Source of the DNA: JAYQKL01 sp965243245
Lineage (GTDB): Bacteria; Pseudomonadota; Alphaproteobacteria; RS24
DNA: 64,000 bases
Direction: 5' to 3'
Assembly (NCBI GenBank): GCA_965243245.1
Contig: OZ251536.1
Location: forward strand, 1,302,001-1,366,000
Part shown: one piece after another, positions 34,858 through 43,590 of the stretch
How positions within the stretch are numbered: position 1 is the first letter of the stretch
How the letters are laid out: each line of letters starts with the position of its first letter
Notes under the pieces: model-generated
Told to the model about the DNA's origin: nothing
Databases searched by the model: none
Seen by the model: only the letters and a program-made list of their open reading frames with translations
Translations under genes and position numbers: made by a program

Positions 34858-36237
34858 TTAGGATAATTTCTTGAGCCATAAGCGGGCGGCTTTTTTTACA
34901 TTGTCAGGTGCAGTTCCCCCTAAGCTGGTGCGGCTGGCAACTGATTTATCTAATTCAAGAACATCAAAAACATTTTCCGTAATTCTTGCCTCAACCGCCT
35001 GCATCTGTGCAAGAGACAATTCATGCAAGTCACAATTTTTACTCTCAGCCTTGGCAACGAGCATTCCAGTTACATGGTGCGCCTTGCGGAAAGGTAAGTT
35101 CAATTCGCGTACCAGCCAGTCCGCCAAATCCGTGGCCGTGGAAAAACCAGACCCAGCAGATTGTCTCATTTGTTCAATGTTTGGGCGCAAGCTGGACATC
35201 ATCCCCGTCATCGCCGCCAAACATAATGACAGATTGTCAAACGCATCAAACGCACCTTCTTTGTCTTCTTGCATGTCTTTGGAATAGGCGAGCGGCAATC
35301 CTTTCATAACCATTAAAAAACCTGTAAGTGCGCCGACAATACGTCCCGTTTTGGCACGCACTAATTCTGCCGCATCAGGATTCCTCTTTTGCGGCATAAT
35401 CGAAGAACCTGTCGAAAAAGCATCTGGCAATGTGAAAAATCCAAACTGAGTGGAACTAAAAACGACAATTTCTTCAGCCAGCCGCGATAAATGTATCGCT
35501 GTGATGGAAACACAAGACAGGGCTTCAAGCACAAAATCGCGGTCAGAGACACTGTCAATGGAATTAGCTGTTGCGCGCTCAAAACCTAGAGCCTGCGCGA
35601 CTTGGTCTCGGTTAATCGGAAAAGATGTTCCGGCAAGAGCTGCTGCGCCAAGTGGTGATTCGTTCAGCCGCGCCCGCGCACCCGAAAATCGACTGCTATC
35701 ACGCGCCAGCATTTCAACATAAGCCAGCAGATGATGACCATAGCTCACAGGTTGCGCCGTTTGTAAATGAGTGAACCCCGGCATTAATGTGCTCGCATGT
35801 TCAAGTGCTTGTTCAGCAAGTACCTTTTGTAGCACCGCAATTTGTTCGATGAAATGATCAAGCGTATCACGAACATAAAGTTTAAAGTCTGTGGCAACTT
35901 GGTCATTACGCGAGCGCGCCGTATGCAGACGTCCAGCATCAGGCCCTATCAATTCGGTCAGCCGTGCCTCAATATTTGTATGAATATCTTCTAAGGCGCG
36001 GCTAAACTGGAATTCACCCGTGGTGATTTCTTGCTCAATCGTCTCTAGTGCGCCTAAAATGGCTTTTGCTTCTTGCTTTTGAATGATATTGGTATCTGCG
36101 AGCATTTGGCAATGCGCCTTCGAGCCAGCAATGTCTTGCATTGCTAGCCGCTTGTCAAAACCAATGGAAGCGTTAATTTCTTCCATGATATCAGAGGGCA
36201 GACTGGTGAACCGTCCGCCCCACATTTTATGTGCCAT
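34858..36237 (-). CDS. argH: Argininosuccinate lyase
   Basis: 459 residues. The fumarase-superfamily signature is GSSIMPQKRNPD; TARSRNDQVATD and TPGFTHLQTAQP-like MPGFTHLQTAQPVSYGHH form the rest of the site. Last step of arginine synthesis. AAGGAG eight bases before ATG 36237 (MAHKMWGGRF) fixes the start over the in-frame upstream Met. Divergent from the TlpA-like gene. Confidence 0.96.
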   Translation of the reverse strand: MAHKMWGGRFTSLPSDIMEEINASIGFDKRLAMQDIAGSKAHCQMLADTNIIQKQEAKAILGALETIEQEITTGEFQFSRALEDIHTNIEARLTELIGPDAGRLHTARSRNDQVATDFKLYVRDTLDHFIEQIAVLQKVLAEQALEHASTLMPGFTHLQTAQPVSYGHHLLAYVEMLARDSSRFSGARARLNESPLGAAALAGTSFPINRDQVAQALGFERATANSIDSVSDRDFVLEALSCVSITAIHLSRLAEEIVVFSSTQFGFFTLPDAFSTGSSIMPQKRNPDAAELVRAKTGRIVGALTGFLMVMKGLPLAYSKDMQEDKEGAFDAFDNLSLCLAAMTGMMSSLRPNIEQMRQSAGSGFSTATDLADWLVRELNLPFRKAHHVTGMLVAKAESKNCDLHELSLAQMQAVEARITENVFDVLELDKSVASRTSLGGTAPDNVKKAARLWLKKLS

Positions 36238-36271
36238 AATGGACTCCTTATTAGACAGAGCATAAAGCAAG

Positions 36272-36955
36272 ATGACAAAATCAAAACCGAAATTTAACCT
36301 TGCTTATTTTATTTTTTGCAGTGCCATTATTTTTGGCATTATCTTTGGGATAGCAGTTTTTTACAGGACTGATGGCTCTTTTAAAAATAAAATATCTAGT
36401 TTGCCCTCCGCCTTGCCTGATGCCTTGCCTGATGCCTTGCCTGATGCCTTGCCTGCCGCGTTAATCGTCCATGCGACGCCAAAAACCCTAAATAAAACCC
36501 TAAATAAAACCCTAAATAAAACCTTGCGTAAAAAGAGTGAAAAGGCGCAAATAATTTTTAAAGACGCTAAAGGACAAAATCGAACATTGCAATCATTTAC
36601 TGGCAATGTTGTTGTGCTGAACCTTTGGGCGACTTGGTGCGCGCCTTGTCGTAAAGAAATGCCTTCTCTTAATGCTTTGCAAATCCATTTTGCTGCGCAA
36701 CCCGTCAAGGTGTTGGCACTTAGTCTTGACCGAGGTAAGGCAGATAAGCCGCTGGCATTTTTGGATGAATTAGGGGTACACCAGTTGCAATTTATGCATG
36801 ACCCCAAAAGCGTATCAGCGCGGGCACTGGGTGTATTTGGTTTACCCACAACGCTGGTGATTGACAAACAAGGACAAGAGGTTGCAAGACTGCTTGGCGA
36901 AGCAGAATGGGATACGCCTGCTATCTATAATTTTATCACACCTTATTTGCAATAA
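36272..36955 (+). CDS. TlpA-like membrane-anchored thioredoxin
   Basis: 227 residues: an N-terminal membrane anchor (about 10-30), a low-complexity linker (47-86), then a thioredoxin fold with WATWCAPCRKEMP (C123, C126) and cis-Pro GLPTTLV. TlpA/ResA-type proteins reduce thiols in cytochrome c or oxidase assembly in the periplasm. The linker consists almost wholly of two separate tandem repeats (PDAL x3 and LNKT x3). The pairing with divergent argH is typical of alphaproteobacteria. Confidence 0.92.
   Translation: MTKSKPKFNLAYFIFCSAIIFGIIFGIAVFYRTDGSFKNKISSLPSALPDALPDALPDALPAALIVHATPKTLNKTLNKTLNKTLRKKSEKAQIIFKDAKGQNRTLQSFTGNVVVLNLWATWCAPCRKEMPSLNALQIHFAAQPVKVLALSLDRGKADKPLAFLDELGVHQLQFMHDPKSVSARALGVFGLPTTLVIDKQGQEVARLLGEAEWDTPAIYNFITPYLQ
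36410..36457 (+). repeat. Four 12-bp tandem units in the TlpA-like linker
   Basis: GCCTTGCCTGAT occurs three times exactly, with a fourth copy ending GCC; it encodes repeated A-L-P-D. In frame, in a disordered linker. Confidence 0.97.
36482..36517 (+). repeat. Three 12-bp tandem units in the TlpA-like linker
   Basis: AAAACCCTAAAT occurs three times exactly and then decays; it encodes repeated L-N-K-T. It lies only 24 bp after the previous array and has an unrelated sequence, so two independent expansions happened in one linker. Confidence 0.97.
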
Positions 36956-36989
36956 AGACGCGCTTTATATTTAAGAGGGCATCTTTGAA

Positions 36990-37024
36990 GTTTTGCCCGC
37001 GTTTTTGCCCGCGTTTTTGCCCGC
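36990..37024 (+). repeat. Three 12-bp tandem units, intergenic
   Basis: GTTTTTGCCCGC occurs twice exactly (37001-37024) after a copy one base shorter, between the converging TlpA-like and etfA genes. Confidence 0.93.
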
Positions 37025-37036
37025 CTCTAACCGAAA

Positions 37037-37978
37037 TTACAGCCCCGCTTTACCTAATTCTTCTTCGAGCTCTGGTATGGCAGTGAAAAGGTCCGCGACC
37101 AACCCAAAATCAGCGACTTGGAAAATCGGGGCTTCTTCGTCTTTATTGATAGCAACAATGACCTTTGAATCCTTCATCCCCGCCAAATGCTGAATGGCAC
37201 CAGAAATACCAACAGCAATATAAAGCTCAGGGGCGACAACCTTACCTGTTTGACCCACTTGATAATCATTGGACACATATCCGGCATCCACCGCCGCCCG
37301 TGAAGCACCAATACCTGCCCCTAACTTGTCAGCCACTTTTTCAAGAATACTGAAATTCTCGCGCGAACCCATGCCGCGTCCACCAGAAATAATGATCTTC
37401 GCAGAAGTTAATTCTGGCCTGTCTGAAACGGTTAATTCTTCGCTGATATATTCAGAAATGCCTTTATCATCAATCGCGTCAATCGCCTCAATGGACGCGC
37501 TCCCCGTGGCGTCAGCAGGCGCAAAAGCCGTGCCGCGCACCGTGATGACTTGCTTGGCTTGTGAGGTCTTTACCGTCTGAATAGCATTGCCAGCATATAT
37601 CGGCCGCTCAAATGTGTTGGCATCAATCACCGCAGTAATGTCTGAAAGTTGCGACGCATCTATCAAGGCGGCAATGCGCGGCATATAATTTTTACCATTC
37701 GTCGTTGCGCCCGCGACAATCGCGTCATAGTCATTAGCCAGACTGGCAACTAAATCTGCGACAGGCTCAGCCAGCATTTTACTATAAATAGCAGCATCCG
37801 CTTTCAGCACCTTAGCAATACCCGCAATTTTGGCACCATGCATCGCCGCCTCACTGCAATCCTTGCCAGCAACCAGAAGATGCACATCATGCCCCAATGC
37901 AATAGCCGCCGTTGCCGCCTTCAACGTGGCATCAGCAATCATGGTGTTATTATGTTCTGCAATCAAAAGAGTTGTCAT
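37037..37978 (-). CDS. etfA: Electron transfer flavoprotein alpha subunit
   Basis: 313 residues. N-terminal nucleotide-fold domain and C-terminal FAD domain with IISGGRGMGSRENF, VDAGYVSNDYQVGQTGKVVAPELYIAVGISGAIQHLAGM, kept complete. It collects electrons from acyl-CoA dehydrogenases such as the one at 7.5-8.6 kb and hands them to ETF-ubiquinone oxidoreductase. Start overlaps the etfB stop by one base (TAATG). Confidence 0.96.
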   Translation of the reverse strand: MTTLLIAEHNNTMIADATLKAATAAIALGHDVHLLVAGKDCSEAAMHGAKIAGIAKVLKADAAIYSKMLAEPVADLVASLANDYDAIVAGATTNGKNYMPRIAALIDASQLSDITAVIDANTFERPIYAGNAIQTVKTSQAKQVITVRGTAFAPADATGSASIEAIDAIDDKGISEYISEELTVSDRPELTSAKIIISGGRGMGSRENFSILEKVADKLGAGIGASRAAVDAGYVSNDYQVGQTGKVVAPELYIAVGISGAIQHLAGMKDSKVIVAINKDEEAPIFQVADFGLVADLFTAIPELEEELGKAGL

Positions 37979-38727
37979 TAGATTACTCCTACTTCGTTTT
38001 TTAATTTTTCAACAAGCTCAGCCACCGTCTCAACTTTGACACCCGCCTCGCGTTTAGCAGGCTCAGTAACTTTCACAATTTCAAGCCGCGGGGTCACATC
38101 AATACCATAATCTTCTGGCGTTTTTTCATCCAAAGGCTTTTTCTTTGCCTTCATAATGTTAGGCAAAGACGCATAACGCGGCTCATTTAAACGCAAATCC
38201 GTGGTCACAACCGCCGGCATCAACAGCTTGACCGTTTGCAACCCGCCATCAATTTCGCGCGTAACCCTCAACTTGCCTGCTTCTAGCTTCACCTCAGATG
38301 CAAACGTGCCTTGAGGCCATCCCAAAAGTGCCGCCAACATTTGACCCGTCTGATTATTATCACCGTCAATCGCCTGCTTGCCAAGAATAACAAGCTCCGG
38401 GCTTTCAGCTTCAACCACCGCTTTAAGCACTTTGGCAACTGCCAGTGGTTCTACATCTATATCAGTCTGAACAAGAATCGCGCGGTCAGCACCCATCGCT
38501 AGACCCGTGCGCAAGGTTTCTTGTGTCTGCGTGGGACCAACAGAAACAACAATAATTTCATCCGCCAAACCAGCCTCTTTCAGGCGAATAGCTTCTTCAA
38601 CAGCGATCTCGCAGAAAGGATTCATGGACATTTTTACATTGGTCAAATCAACCCCTGTTTGATCAGGCTTCACGCGAATTTTAACATTATAGTCAACAAC
38701 TCTTTTAATGGGGACTAGGATTTTCAT
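37978..38727 (-). CDS. etfB: Electron transfer flavoprotein beta subunit
   Basis: 249 residues. MKILVPIKRVVDYNVKIRV is the invariant family start, which overrides the frame opening at 38760. The AMP-binding region GKQAIDGDNNQTGQMLAALL and the ETF-beta signature VTREIDGGLQTV are present. Forms the heterodimer with EtfA. Confidence 0.96.
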   Translation of the reverse strand: MKILVPIKRVVDYNVKIRVKPDQTGVDLTNVKMSMNPFCEIAVEEAIRLKEAGLADEIIVVSVGPTQTQETLRTGLAMGADRAILVQTDIDVEPLAVAKVLKAVVEAESPELVILGKQAIDGDNNQTGQMLAALLGWPQGTFASEVKLEAGKLRVTREIDGGLQTVKLLMPAVVTTDLRLNEPRYASLPNIMKAKKKPLDEKTPEDYGIDVTPRLEIVKVTEPAKREAGVKVETVAELVEKLKNEVGVI

Positions 38728-38885
38728 TGCTCTTGTTTCCCTAAAATTAAACGGTCTCAAATTAAACAGATGGGTATTTTTCTATTTCTTTATTCTAAGT
38801 GGCGCAAATAAAGCACTCTGCGCCAGTAAGGTCAATATGTCTTCACGCCGCATTTGGTCACATTTTAAATGGGTAAAGCATCGCT

Positions 38886-39494
38886 TTAATCAGCTCTCTT
38901 TTCCTGAGTGAGCCTTGGTTGCCATAAAATATCTCCATCCGCTTGAAAATTCGCCCACCGCGAGGCCACAAACAGCAAATCAGAAGCACGATTGGCATAT
39001 TTTAAAGCCATAGGGTTGATTTTGTCTTCTGGCGCGCCCTTCATCACTTGAGTCATATGGCGTTCGCCCCGCCGCATTGTCGTACGCGCCAGATGCAAAT
39101 GCGCCGCCAAAGGACTCCCGCCGGGCAAAGTAAAAGAAGTCAAGGGCTCAAGTGCCTTGTTTAAAAGATCAATTTCAGTCTCAAGGCGTTCAACCTGCTC
39201 TTTTTGAATGCGCAAAGGTGGATAAGCTAAAGCCGTGCCAGCAGGCGGCTCAGGGGTTGCTAAATCAGCGCCAAGGTCAAATAAATCGTTTTGTAAACGT
39301 GCCAATATATCGTCAAGTAACTCAAACGCGCCATCTTTGCTGTGAAGACGCGCAAGACCAAGCGTTGCATTCGTTTCGTCAATCGCTCCATAAGCCATAA
39401 TCCGAACATCACTTTTAGCCCGCCGTGACCCATCAGCCAATCCGGTGGTGCCGTCATCACCGGTGCGCGTATAAATTTTATTCAGCTTAACCAT
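38886..39494 (-). CDS. Cob(I)alamin adenosyltransferase, PduO type
   Basis: 202 residues. IYTRTGDDGTTGLADGSRR is the N-terminal ATP-binding motif; FTLPGGSPLAAHLHLARTTMRRGER and LKYANRASDLLFVASRWAN complete it. Converts cob(I)alamin to adenosylcobalamin, either for de novo synthesis or to activate imported B12. GGGAG six bases before the ATG. The order etfBA, adenosyltransferase, HIG1 protein is common in alphaproteobacteria. Confidence 0.95.
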   Translation of the reverse strand: MVKLNKIYTRTGDDGTTGLADGSRRAKSDVRIMAYGAIDETNATLGLARLHSKDGAFELLDDILARLQNDLFDLGADLATPEPPAGTALAYPPLRIQKEQVERLETEIDLLNKALEPLTSFTLPGGSPLAAHLHLARTTMRRGERHMTQVMKGAPEDKINPMALKYANRASDLLFVASRWANFQADGDILWQPRLTQEKRAD

Positions 39495-39555
39495 TTTTCA
39501 CTCCCCGCCGCTCTTAAAGACTATAAAGGCTTTGAGCGCATATTAGTAGCAAAAG

Positions 39556-39699
39556 CTAAAACGCACACCTGCATCGGTCAGAGCCCCATTTTGATTGCAC
39601 AGGCTGGCATTCTTCAATGGCTGGTTGAGCCTGAACAGGCAACAAAATTATCAATGGAAAAAGTAAAATCCCAATTTTTATAAGCTTATGAGATTTCAT
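39556..39699 (-). CDS. Possible small secreted protein
   Basis: 47 codons on the minus strand: a short basic start (MKSHKLIK), a hydrophobic stretch and a good signal cleavage site (LPVQA/Q), then about 22 residues with three cysteines (EECQPV, DRCRCAF). It lies in the 249-bp gap between the adenosyltransferase and the HIG1 gene, in their orientation. The ribosome site is poor (GGGA about 11 bases upstream). I do not recognise it; it may be real or a chance frame. Confidence 0.35.
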   Translation of the reverse strand: MKSHKLIKIGILLFPLIILLPVQAQPAIEECQPVQSKWGSDRCRCAF

Positions 39700-39743
39700 A
39701 AAAGTATCATTCCCACATGATTCGTATTTTCGCTTAAGTTTGG

Positions 39744-39932
39744 CTAGTTTGATAAAAAATACAAGGCTGTCATGACAATAAGAATGGTCATAAATTGTAA
39801 CCCAACCCGCCAGCGCATCAATTTTTGAGAAGTACTTGCATGTCCCCCCCGTAACATATTGATGAGACCCGCAAGCAATATAAGGGTCACAGTGCCAAGA
39901 CTAATTGGGATTAAATAATTAAAAATAATCAT
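39744..39932 (-). CDS. HIG1-domain twin-transmembrane protein
   Basis: 62 residues, two membrane helices flanking the HIG1 core NMLRGGHASTSQKLMRWRVGLQ. HIG1 proteins associate with cytochrome oxidase or respiratory supercomplexes in mitochondria and alphaproteobacteria. Upstream position relative to the adenosyltransferase gene is conserved in related genomes, as far as I know. Confidence 0.85.
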   Translation of the reverse strand: MIIFNYLIPISLGTVTLILLAGLINMLRGGHASTSQKLMRWRVGLQFMTILIVMTALYFLSN

Positions 39933-39975
39933 GGTTAGTCCATTAAAGTCTTTTGCGTTTTAGGGCAAATAAAAT

Positions 39976-40932
39976 TCAAGCCGTGTCTTTTTCAATTGGG
40001 GCGGGTTCAATTGGGACGGGTCCAATGGGGGCGGGCAGTGTTGCGATGAGCTGTTCAGCAGACTTTCCAGCATTGCGCCAGCTTGCAAAACCTTCATCGC
40101 CCGCCCGTTTTGAAAGCTTCTTGTTGGATTTGTGGCGGATAAGTTGGTGGTGATAATAAACCGGCGCCGATAGCCCAAGCAACACTTGCAAGACACGGTG
40201 AATATGGGTTGCTGGTTGAAGATCCATGCCTCGCGTAACTAAATTGACGTTCTGTTCAGCATCGTCAACGACCACGCTGAGGTGATAAGAGGTTGGCATA
40301 TTTTTACGGGCAATCACCACGTCTCCAAAAATTTCAGGCGTTACCGAAATGCGTGTGCCAGTGGTGGCTTCATTAAAAAATAAAGGCGTAGTTTGAATTT
40401 CCTCAGCCAATTTAAACGCTTTACGCATATTAAGACGCCAAGCATAAGAGCCGTCCTCCCACATAAGCTCATTGCGCTTAACAGGGTCAATGTCGCGGTA
40501 AATTCCCGGATAAATAAAAACCCCATCAGGGTCAACCGGCCAATCGGCGCGCCTTTTTTGAGTTTCAATATGACGGCGTATTTCACCGCGTGTCGCCCAA
40601 CATGGATACACCACATCCATCTTGCGCAACTGTTCAAGCGCATGGCGGTAGGTCTCAAAACGCTCAGATTGCAGCAATACAGGTTCAGGCCAATCAAGCC
40701 CTAACCAAGCCAGATCTTCAAATATAGCATCGACAAAACTTTGCTGGCGCCGCCCTAAATCAATATCCTCAAGGCGGAGTAAAAAAAACCCATCCGCCGA
40801 AAGATGGCGGCACATTAAAGCTGAAAAAGCATGACCAAGATGCAATCTGCCGTTCGGACTAGGTGCAAAACGAGTGATCGGGTTGGCGGGTAACATGGGA
40901 TTCGTTGCTGGATTTTCTGGCAAGTTTTTCAT
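39976..40932 (-). CDS. gluQ: Glutamyl-Q tRNA(Asp) synthetase
   Basis: 318 residues: a truncated GluRS catalytic core with TRFAPSPNGRLHLGHAFSA (HIGH-like), LLRLEDIDLGRRQ and KLSKRAG (KMSKS-like), and no anticodon-binding domain. It glutamylates queuosine on tRNA-Asp. I choose ATG 40932 (AGGA before it) over 40944. The C-terminus is an imperfect repeat, PAPIGPVPIEPAPIE, from 15-bp duplications near 40000-40043. Confidence 0.93.
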   Translation of the reverse strand: MKNLPENPATNPMLPANPITRFAPSPNGRLHLGHAFSALMCRHLSADGFFLLRLEDIDLGRRQQSFVDAIFEDLAWLGLDWPEPVLLQSERFETYRHALEQLRKMDVVYPCWATRGEIRRHIETQKRRADWPVDPDGVFIYPGIYRDIDPVKRNELMWEDGSYAWRLNMRKAFKLAEEIQTTPLFFNEATTGTRISVTPEIFGDVVIARKNMPTSYHLSVVVDDAEQNVNLVTRGMDLQPATHIHRVLQVLLGLSAPVYYHHQLIRHKSNKKLSKRAGDEGFASWRNAGKSAEQLIATLPAPIGPVPIEPAPIEKDTA

Positions 40933-40980
40933 TTGTCCTACCATATATAGAGTAAAGCTGTTTCACCATCTAAAACACTC

Positions 40981-41014
40981 TATTTAAGGCGGGTCTTTAT
41001 TTAAGGCTGGTTTT
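40981..41014 (+). repeat. 17-bp tandem duplication, intergenic
   Basis: TATTTAAGGCGGGTCTT is followed directly by a copy with two changes, in the divergent gap between gluQ and the HNH gene, where promoters for both would lie. Confidence 0.8.
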
Positions 41015-41117
41015 TTCGTCATAAATTTGTACAATTTATGTCAAGATTTGTTAGCTATAATAAAAGTGAATCTGTCTGGCATTTATTGACAGGATTCACC
41101 AGAAGGGAAAAGAAAAA

Positions 41118-41750
41118 ATGCCGCCGCGTTCTTCTCATCAGATGATACACCGCACAGCAGAACTTTTTGCCTCCCCGCGCAAAGGGCTGGCGCATGGACG
41201 ATTTCAAAACCCTGAGACTTGTCCCGCCCTCGTGCTGAATGCCGATTACCGTCCTTTAAGCTATTATCCTCTTTCTCTTTGGGGCTGGCAGGATACGCTT
41301 AAGGCTGTTTACCTGCATCGCGTGAATGTGGTTTCTGAATATGAAACAAAAGTCCGCTCGCCGTCCATCGAGATCAGGCTGCCGAGTGTGGTGTCTCTTA
41401 AAACATTTGTGAAGCCGCCGAAATATCCAGCCTTTACGCGCTTTAACGTGTTTTTGCGCGATGGGTTTCGGTGTCAATATTGCGGCTCGCCTGATGATTT
41501 GACCTTCGACCATGTCTTGCCGCGCCGCGCCGGCGGCATAACCAGCTGGGAAAATGTTGTCGCGGCTTGTGCGCCGTGCAATCTGCGTAAGGGCGGGCGA
41601 TTATGTAAACAGGCAGGCATGTTTACGCGCCAAAAACCGCGCCAACCTACGATCTATGAACTCCATGAAAACGGACGGCGGTTTCCGCCCAATTACCTGC
41701 ATAAAAGCTGGCAAGATTATCTTTATTGGGATAGCGAGTTACAGGCTTAA
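41118..41750 (+). CDS. HNH endonuclease family protein
   Basis: 210 residues. The zinc/HNH region is CQYCGSPDDLTFDHVLPRRAGG, then NVVAACAPCNLRKGGR, giving paired CxxC knuckles around the catalytic His-Asn. The N-terminal half (LVLNADYRPLSYYPLSLWGWQDTLKAV) is typical of a widely conserved house-keeping-like HNH family of alphaproteobacteria and cyanobacteria; the role is unknown. AAGGGAAAAG precedes the ATG. Shares TTAA stop overlap with coq7. Confidence 0.92.
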   Translation: MPPRSSHQMIHRTAELFASPRKGLAHGRFQNPETCPALVLNADYRPLSYYPLSLWGWQDTLKAVYLHRVNVVSEYETKVRSPSIEIRLPSVVSLKTFVKPPKYPAFTRFNVFLRDGFRCQYCGSPDDLTFDHVLPRRAGGITSWENVVAACAPCNLRKGGRLCKQAGMFTRQKPRQPTIYELHENGRRFPPNYLHKSWQDYLYWDSELQA

Positions 41751-42274
41751 ATTTTTTCAGAAACCTTAATCGCCGTTTGGCATCCAGTTTTAATGAGACG
41801 GCGCATCAAACGATAAAAAGGTGCCGCCTCAGCACCATTTTCAAGCGCTGTATGGCGGTGATTGGCTTCTTCTTCACGAAATTTCTCGAGCTTTTTAACC
41901 AACTCTGGTTCGATTTGCTTCTGCTTTAATTCATCAATCTGCTCAGCATAATGAGTGTCAATAACCTCTTCAATGCTGACAGTGCAAGCCATAGCCGCTT
42001 TTTCGCCCAGTAACGCCGTGCCAGCACCCAAGGCAAAGCCCGCCATCTCCCAAAGCGGTGCCATTAAGGTCGGGCGAATTTTGCGCCCCAAAATAAGCGC
42101 GTCAAAATAATCCATATGACTTTGTTCTTGTGCCGCCATCTCCCGAACAAGTGCGCCGGCTTTAGCCGTCTTGGCACTGGCGCCAAAAACAGCCATCTGA
42201 CCTTCGTAAATTTTAACAGCCCCATGTTCTCCTGCATGGTCAACCCGTATCATTTCATCTAAGCGTTTAGACAT
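41747..42274 (-). CDS. coq7: Demethoxyubiquinone hydroxylase COQ7
   Basis: 175-residue di-iron carboxylate protein. Ligand motifs are DHAGEHGAVKIYEGQM, EQSHMDYF, and the C-terminal EEANHRHTALENGAE. It hydroxylates demethoxyubiquinone in ubiquinone synthesis. It overlaps the VTT-DsbB gene by 8 nt on the same strand. COQ4 is encoded 1.3 kb away on the other strand. Confidence 0.95.
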   Translation of the reverse strand: MSKRLDEMIRVDHAGEHGAVKIYEGQMAVFGASAKTAKAGALVREMAAQEQSHMDYFDALILGRKIRPTLMAPLWEMAGFALGAGTALLGEKAAMACTVSIEEVIDTHYAEQIDELKQKQIEPELVKKLEKFREEEANHRHTALENGAEAAPFYRLMRRLIKTGCQTAIKVSEKI

Positions 42275-43277
42275 CTTTACCCTGTAAATTCAGTTTTTTC
42301 AAAATATGCTTGCCGTAAAAAGGCCATAAAGCAAAACCCGATAACCCAATACTAATCAATGCATTATAGCCTGCCATAGAAATACCAAAAAAACGCCATG
42401 GTGCTTCATCGCAAGGTACAATACGCACATCTTGCAATATATTTATTAATTGTTCAATGGTTTGAGGCGTCCCCCCAACCGCACCACAACTATCTGGCCC
42501 TTGCCACCACTTCCATTCTATCCCTGCATGATAAACGCCATAAGCACTGCCAAAAGCAAAAAGAAGACTAAGGCCAATAAGTCCATAGCGATAAAGTCGA
42601 CGGTGCTGGCAATAATGCGCAAGCGCAAATAGCGGAATAAAACCTAATCCAATATAATAAGGCACACGTTGATTAAGGCACATGTCACAAGGTTGATACC
42701 CGCCCATATATTCCATCGCCAGAACAAAACCAATAACGCCCAACATGGCGAGCCATAAAAGGCCTAAATGACTTTGGGCATTGGCTAGCCATTTGCGCGG
42801 GTCCGACACCACTATCAGTGTGACCAGATAAAACCGCATCCCACGACCAATGAAGCTAGCAATGATAAAGACAATTGGATTAAGCCCCACAACACCGCTG
42901 GCGATTGTTGCGAGCTTGAAAGGAATAAAAGAAACGGCACTCATAAAGACAACCCAGCCGCCCCATGATTCGTAATGGAAAAGAAATTTATCAAATTTAT
43001 CCTGTGCCTGATAGCTCTCAATAATGGGTTTGCCGATAACATCAAATAAAGCCAAGCCAATGGCATAGCCCAATAAAGCGCCAAGGGTTGAGGCGAGCGT
43101 GCAAATGAAAGCCAAGCGCCAAGCGCGCACTTTATTAACCATAGCCATAGGGGCTAGCATGACATCGGGCGGCACAAGAAAAAACGAGCTTTCGGTAAAC
43201 GAAACAAGAGCCATGGCGGGTACGGCATATTTGTGTCGGGTTAGCGAGACAACCCAGTCTTTGAGCTTTTTGAACAT
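42267..43277 (-). CDS. Fusion of YqaA/VTT (DedA-like) membrane domain and DsbB
   Basis: 336 residues. Residues 1-155 are a YqaA/SNARE-associated (VTT) domain: SFTESSFFLVPPDVMLAP, GYAIGLALFDVIG, FIPFKLATIASG. From about 165 a DsbB quinone-reducing thiol oxidase follows: four helices, first redox pair CDMC (C197, C200) and second pair C264 and C289. In related genomes these are two adjacent genes before coq7. The join replaces the last VTT helix and the short DsbB start, with one continuous frame and no stop. DsbB would reoxidise DsbA using ubiquinone. An assembly or sequencing deletion at the junction cannot be ruled out. Confidence 0.9.
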   Translation of the reverse strand: MFKKLKDWVVSLTRHKYAVPAMALVSFTESSFFLVPPDVMLAPMAMVNKVRAWRLAFICTLASTLGALLGYAIGLALFDVIGKPIIESYQAQDKFDKFLFHYESWGGWVVFMSAVSFIPFKLATIASGVVGLNPIVFIIASFIGRGMRFYLVTLIVVSDPRKWLANAQSHLGLLWLAMLGVIGFVLAMEYMGGYQPCDMCLNQRVPYYIGLGFIPLFALAHYCQHRRLYRYGLIGLSLLFAFGSAYGVYHAGIEWKWWQGPDSCGAVGGTPQTIEQLINILQDVRIVPCDEAPWRFFGISMAGYNALISIGLSGFALWPFYGKHILKKLNLQGKDV

Positions 43278-43355
43278 GAGGGCAGATTACGCAAGAGAAA
43301 CAAAAAAGAAAAGCTAGAAAAATATCTTTATGGCAAGTTTATCTTGAGCCATGAT

Positions 43356-43387
43356 ACTTGCAAAAAATGGCACTTGTAAAAAATGAC
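43356..43387 (+). repeat. 16-bp tandem duplication upstream of tRNA-Leu
   Basis: ACTTGCAAAAAATGGC is followed by ACTTGTAAAAAATGAC, about 75 bp before the tRNA gene. Confidence 0.8.
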
Positions 43388-43461
43388 GGCGTTTGTTAAG
43401 TCTTCTATGGACGCCACAATCTGTTATGCTTATATTATGTTTGTTGCTCTGATAAAGGGTA

Positions 43462-43548
43462 GCCCTCGTGGCGGAACTGGTAGACGCGACGGATTCAAAA
43501 TCCGTTTTCTTCGCGGGAGTGCCAGTTCGAGTCTGGCCGAGGGCACCA
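43462..43548 (+). tRNA. tRNA-Leu (anticodon CAA)
   Basis: 87 nt with encoded CCA. The acceptor stem pairs GCCCTCG with CGAGGGC; the anticodon stem ACGGA/TCCGT holds loop TTCAAAA, anticodon CAA; a long variable arm and the T-arm GCCAG-TTCGAGT-CTGGC mark a class II tRNA. Reads UUG leucine codons. Confidence 0.97.
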
Positions 43549-43590
43549 TTTAATAGTACAAAATATTTATTTCCCTTGGAAAGGAAAAAA

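Noticed and set aside
36956..37036. Intrinsic terminator between the TlpA-like gene and etfA
   Set aside because: The T-runs belong to the direct repeat GTTTTTGCCCGC; no inverted repeat precedes them.
43468..43590. Upstream extension of the COQ4 gene through the tRNA (MAELVDATDSKS...)
   Set aside because: This is the known translation artefact of a tRNA-Leu gene; the real start at 43591 has its own ribosome site.
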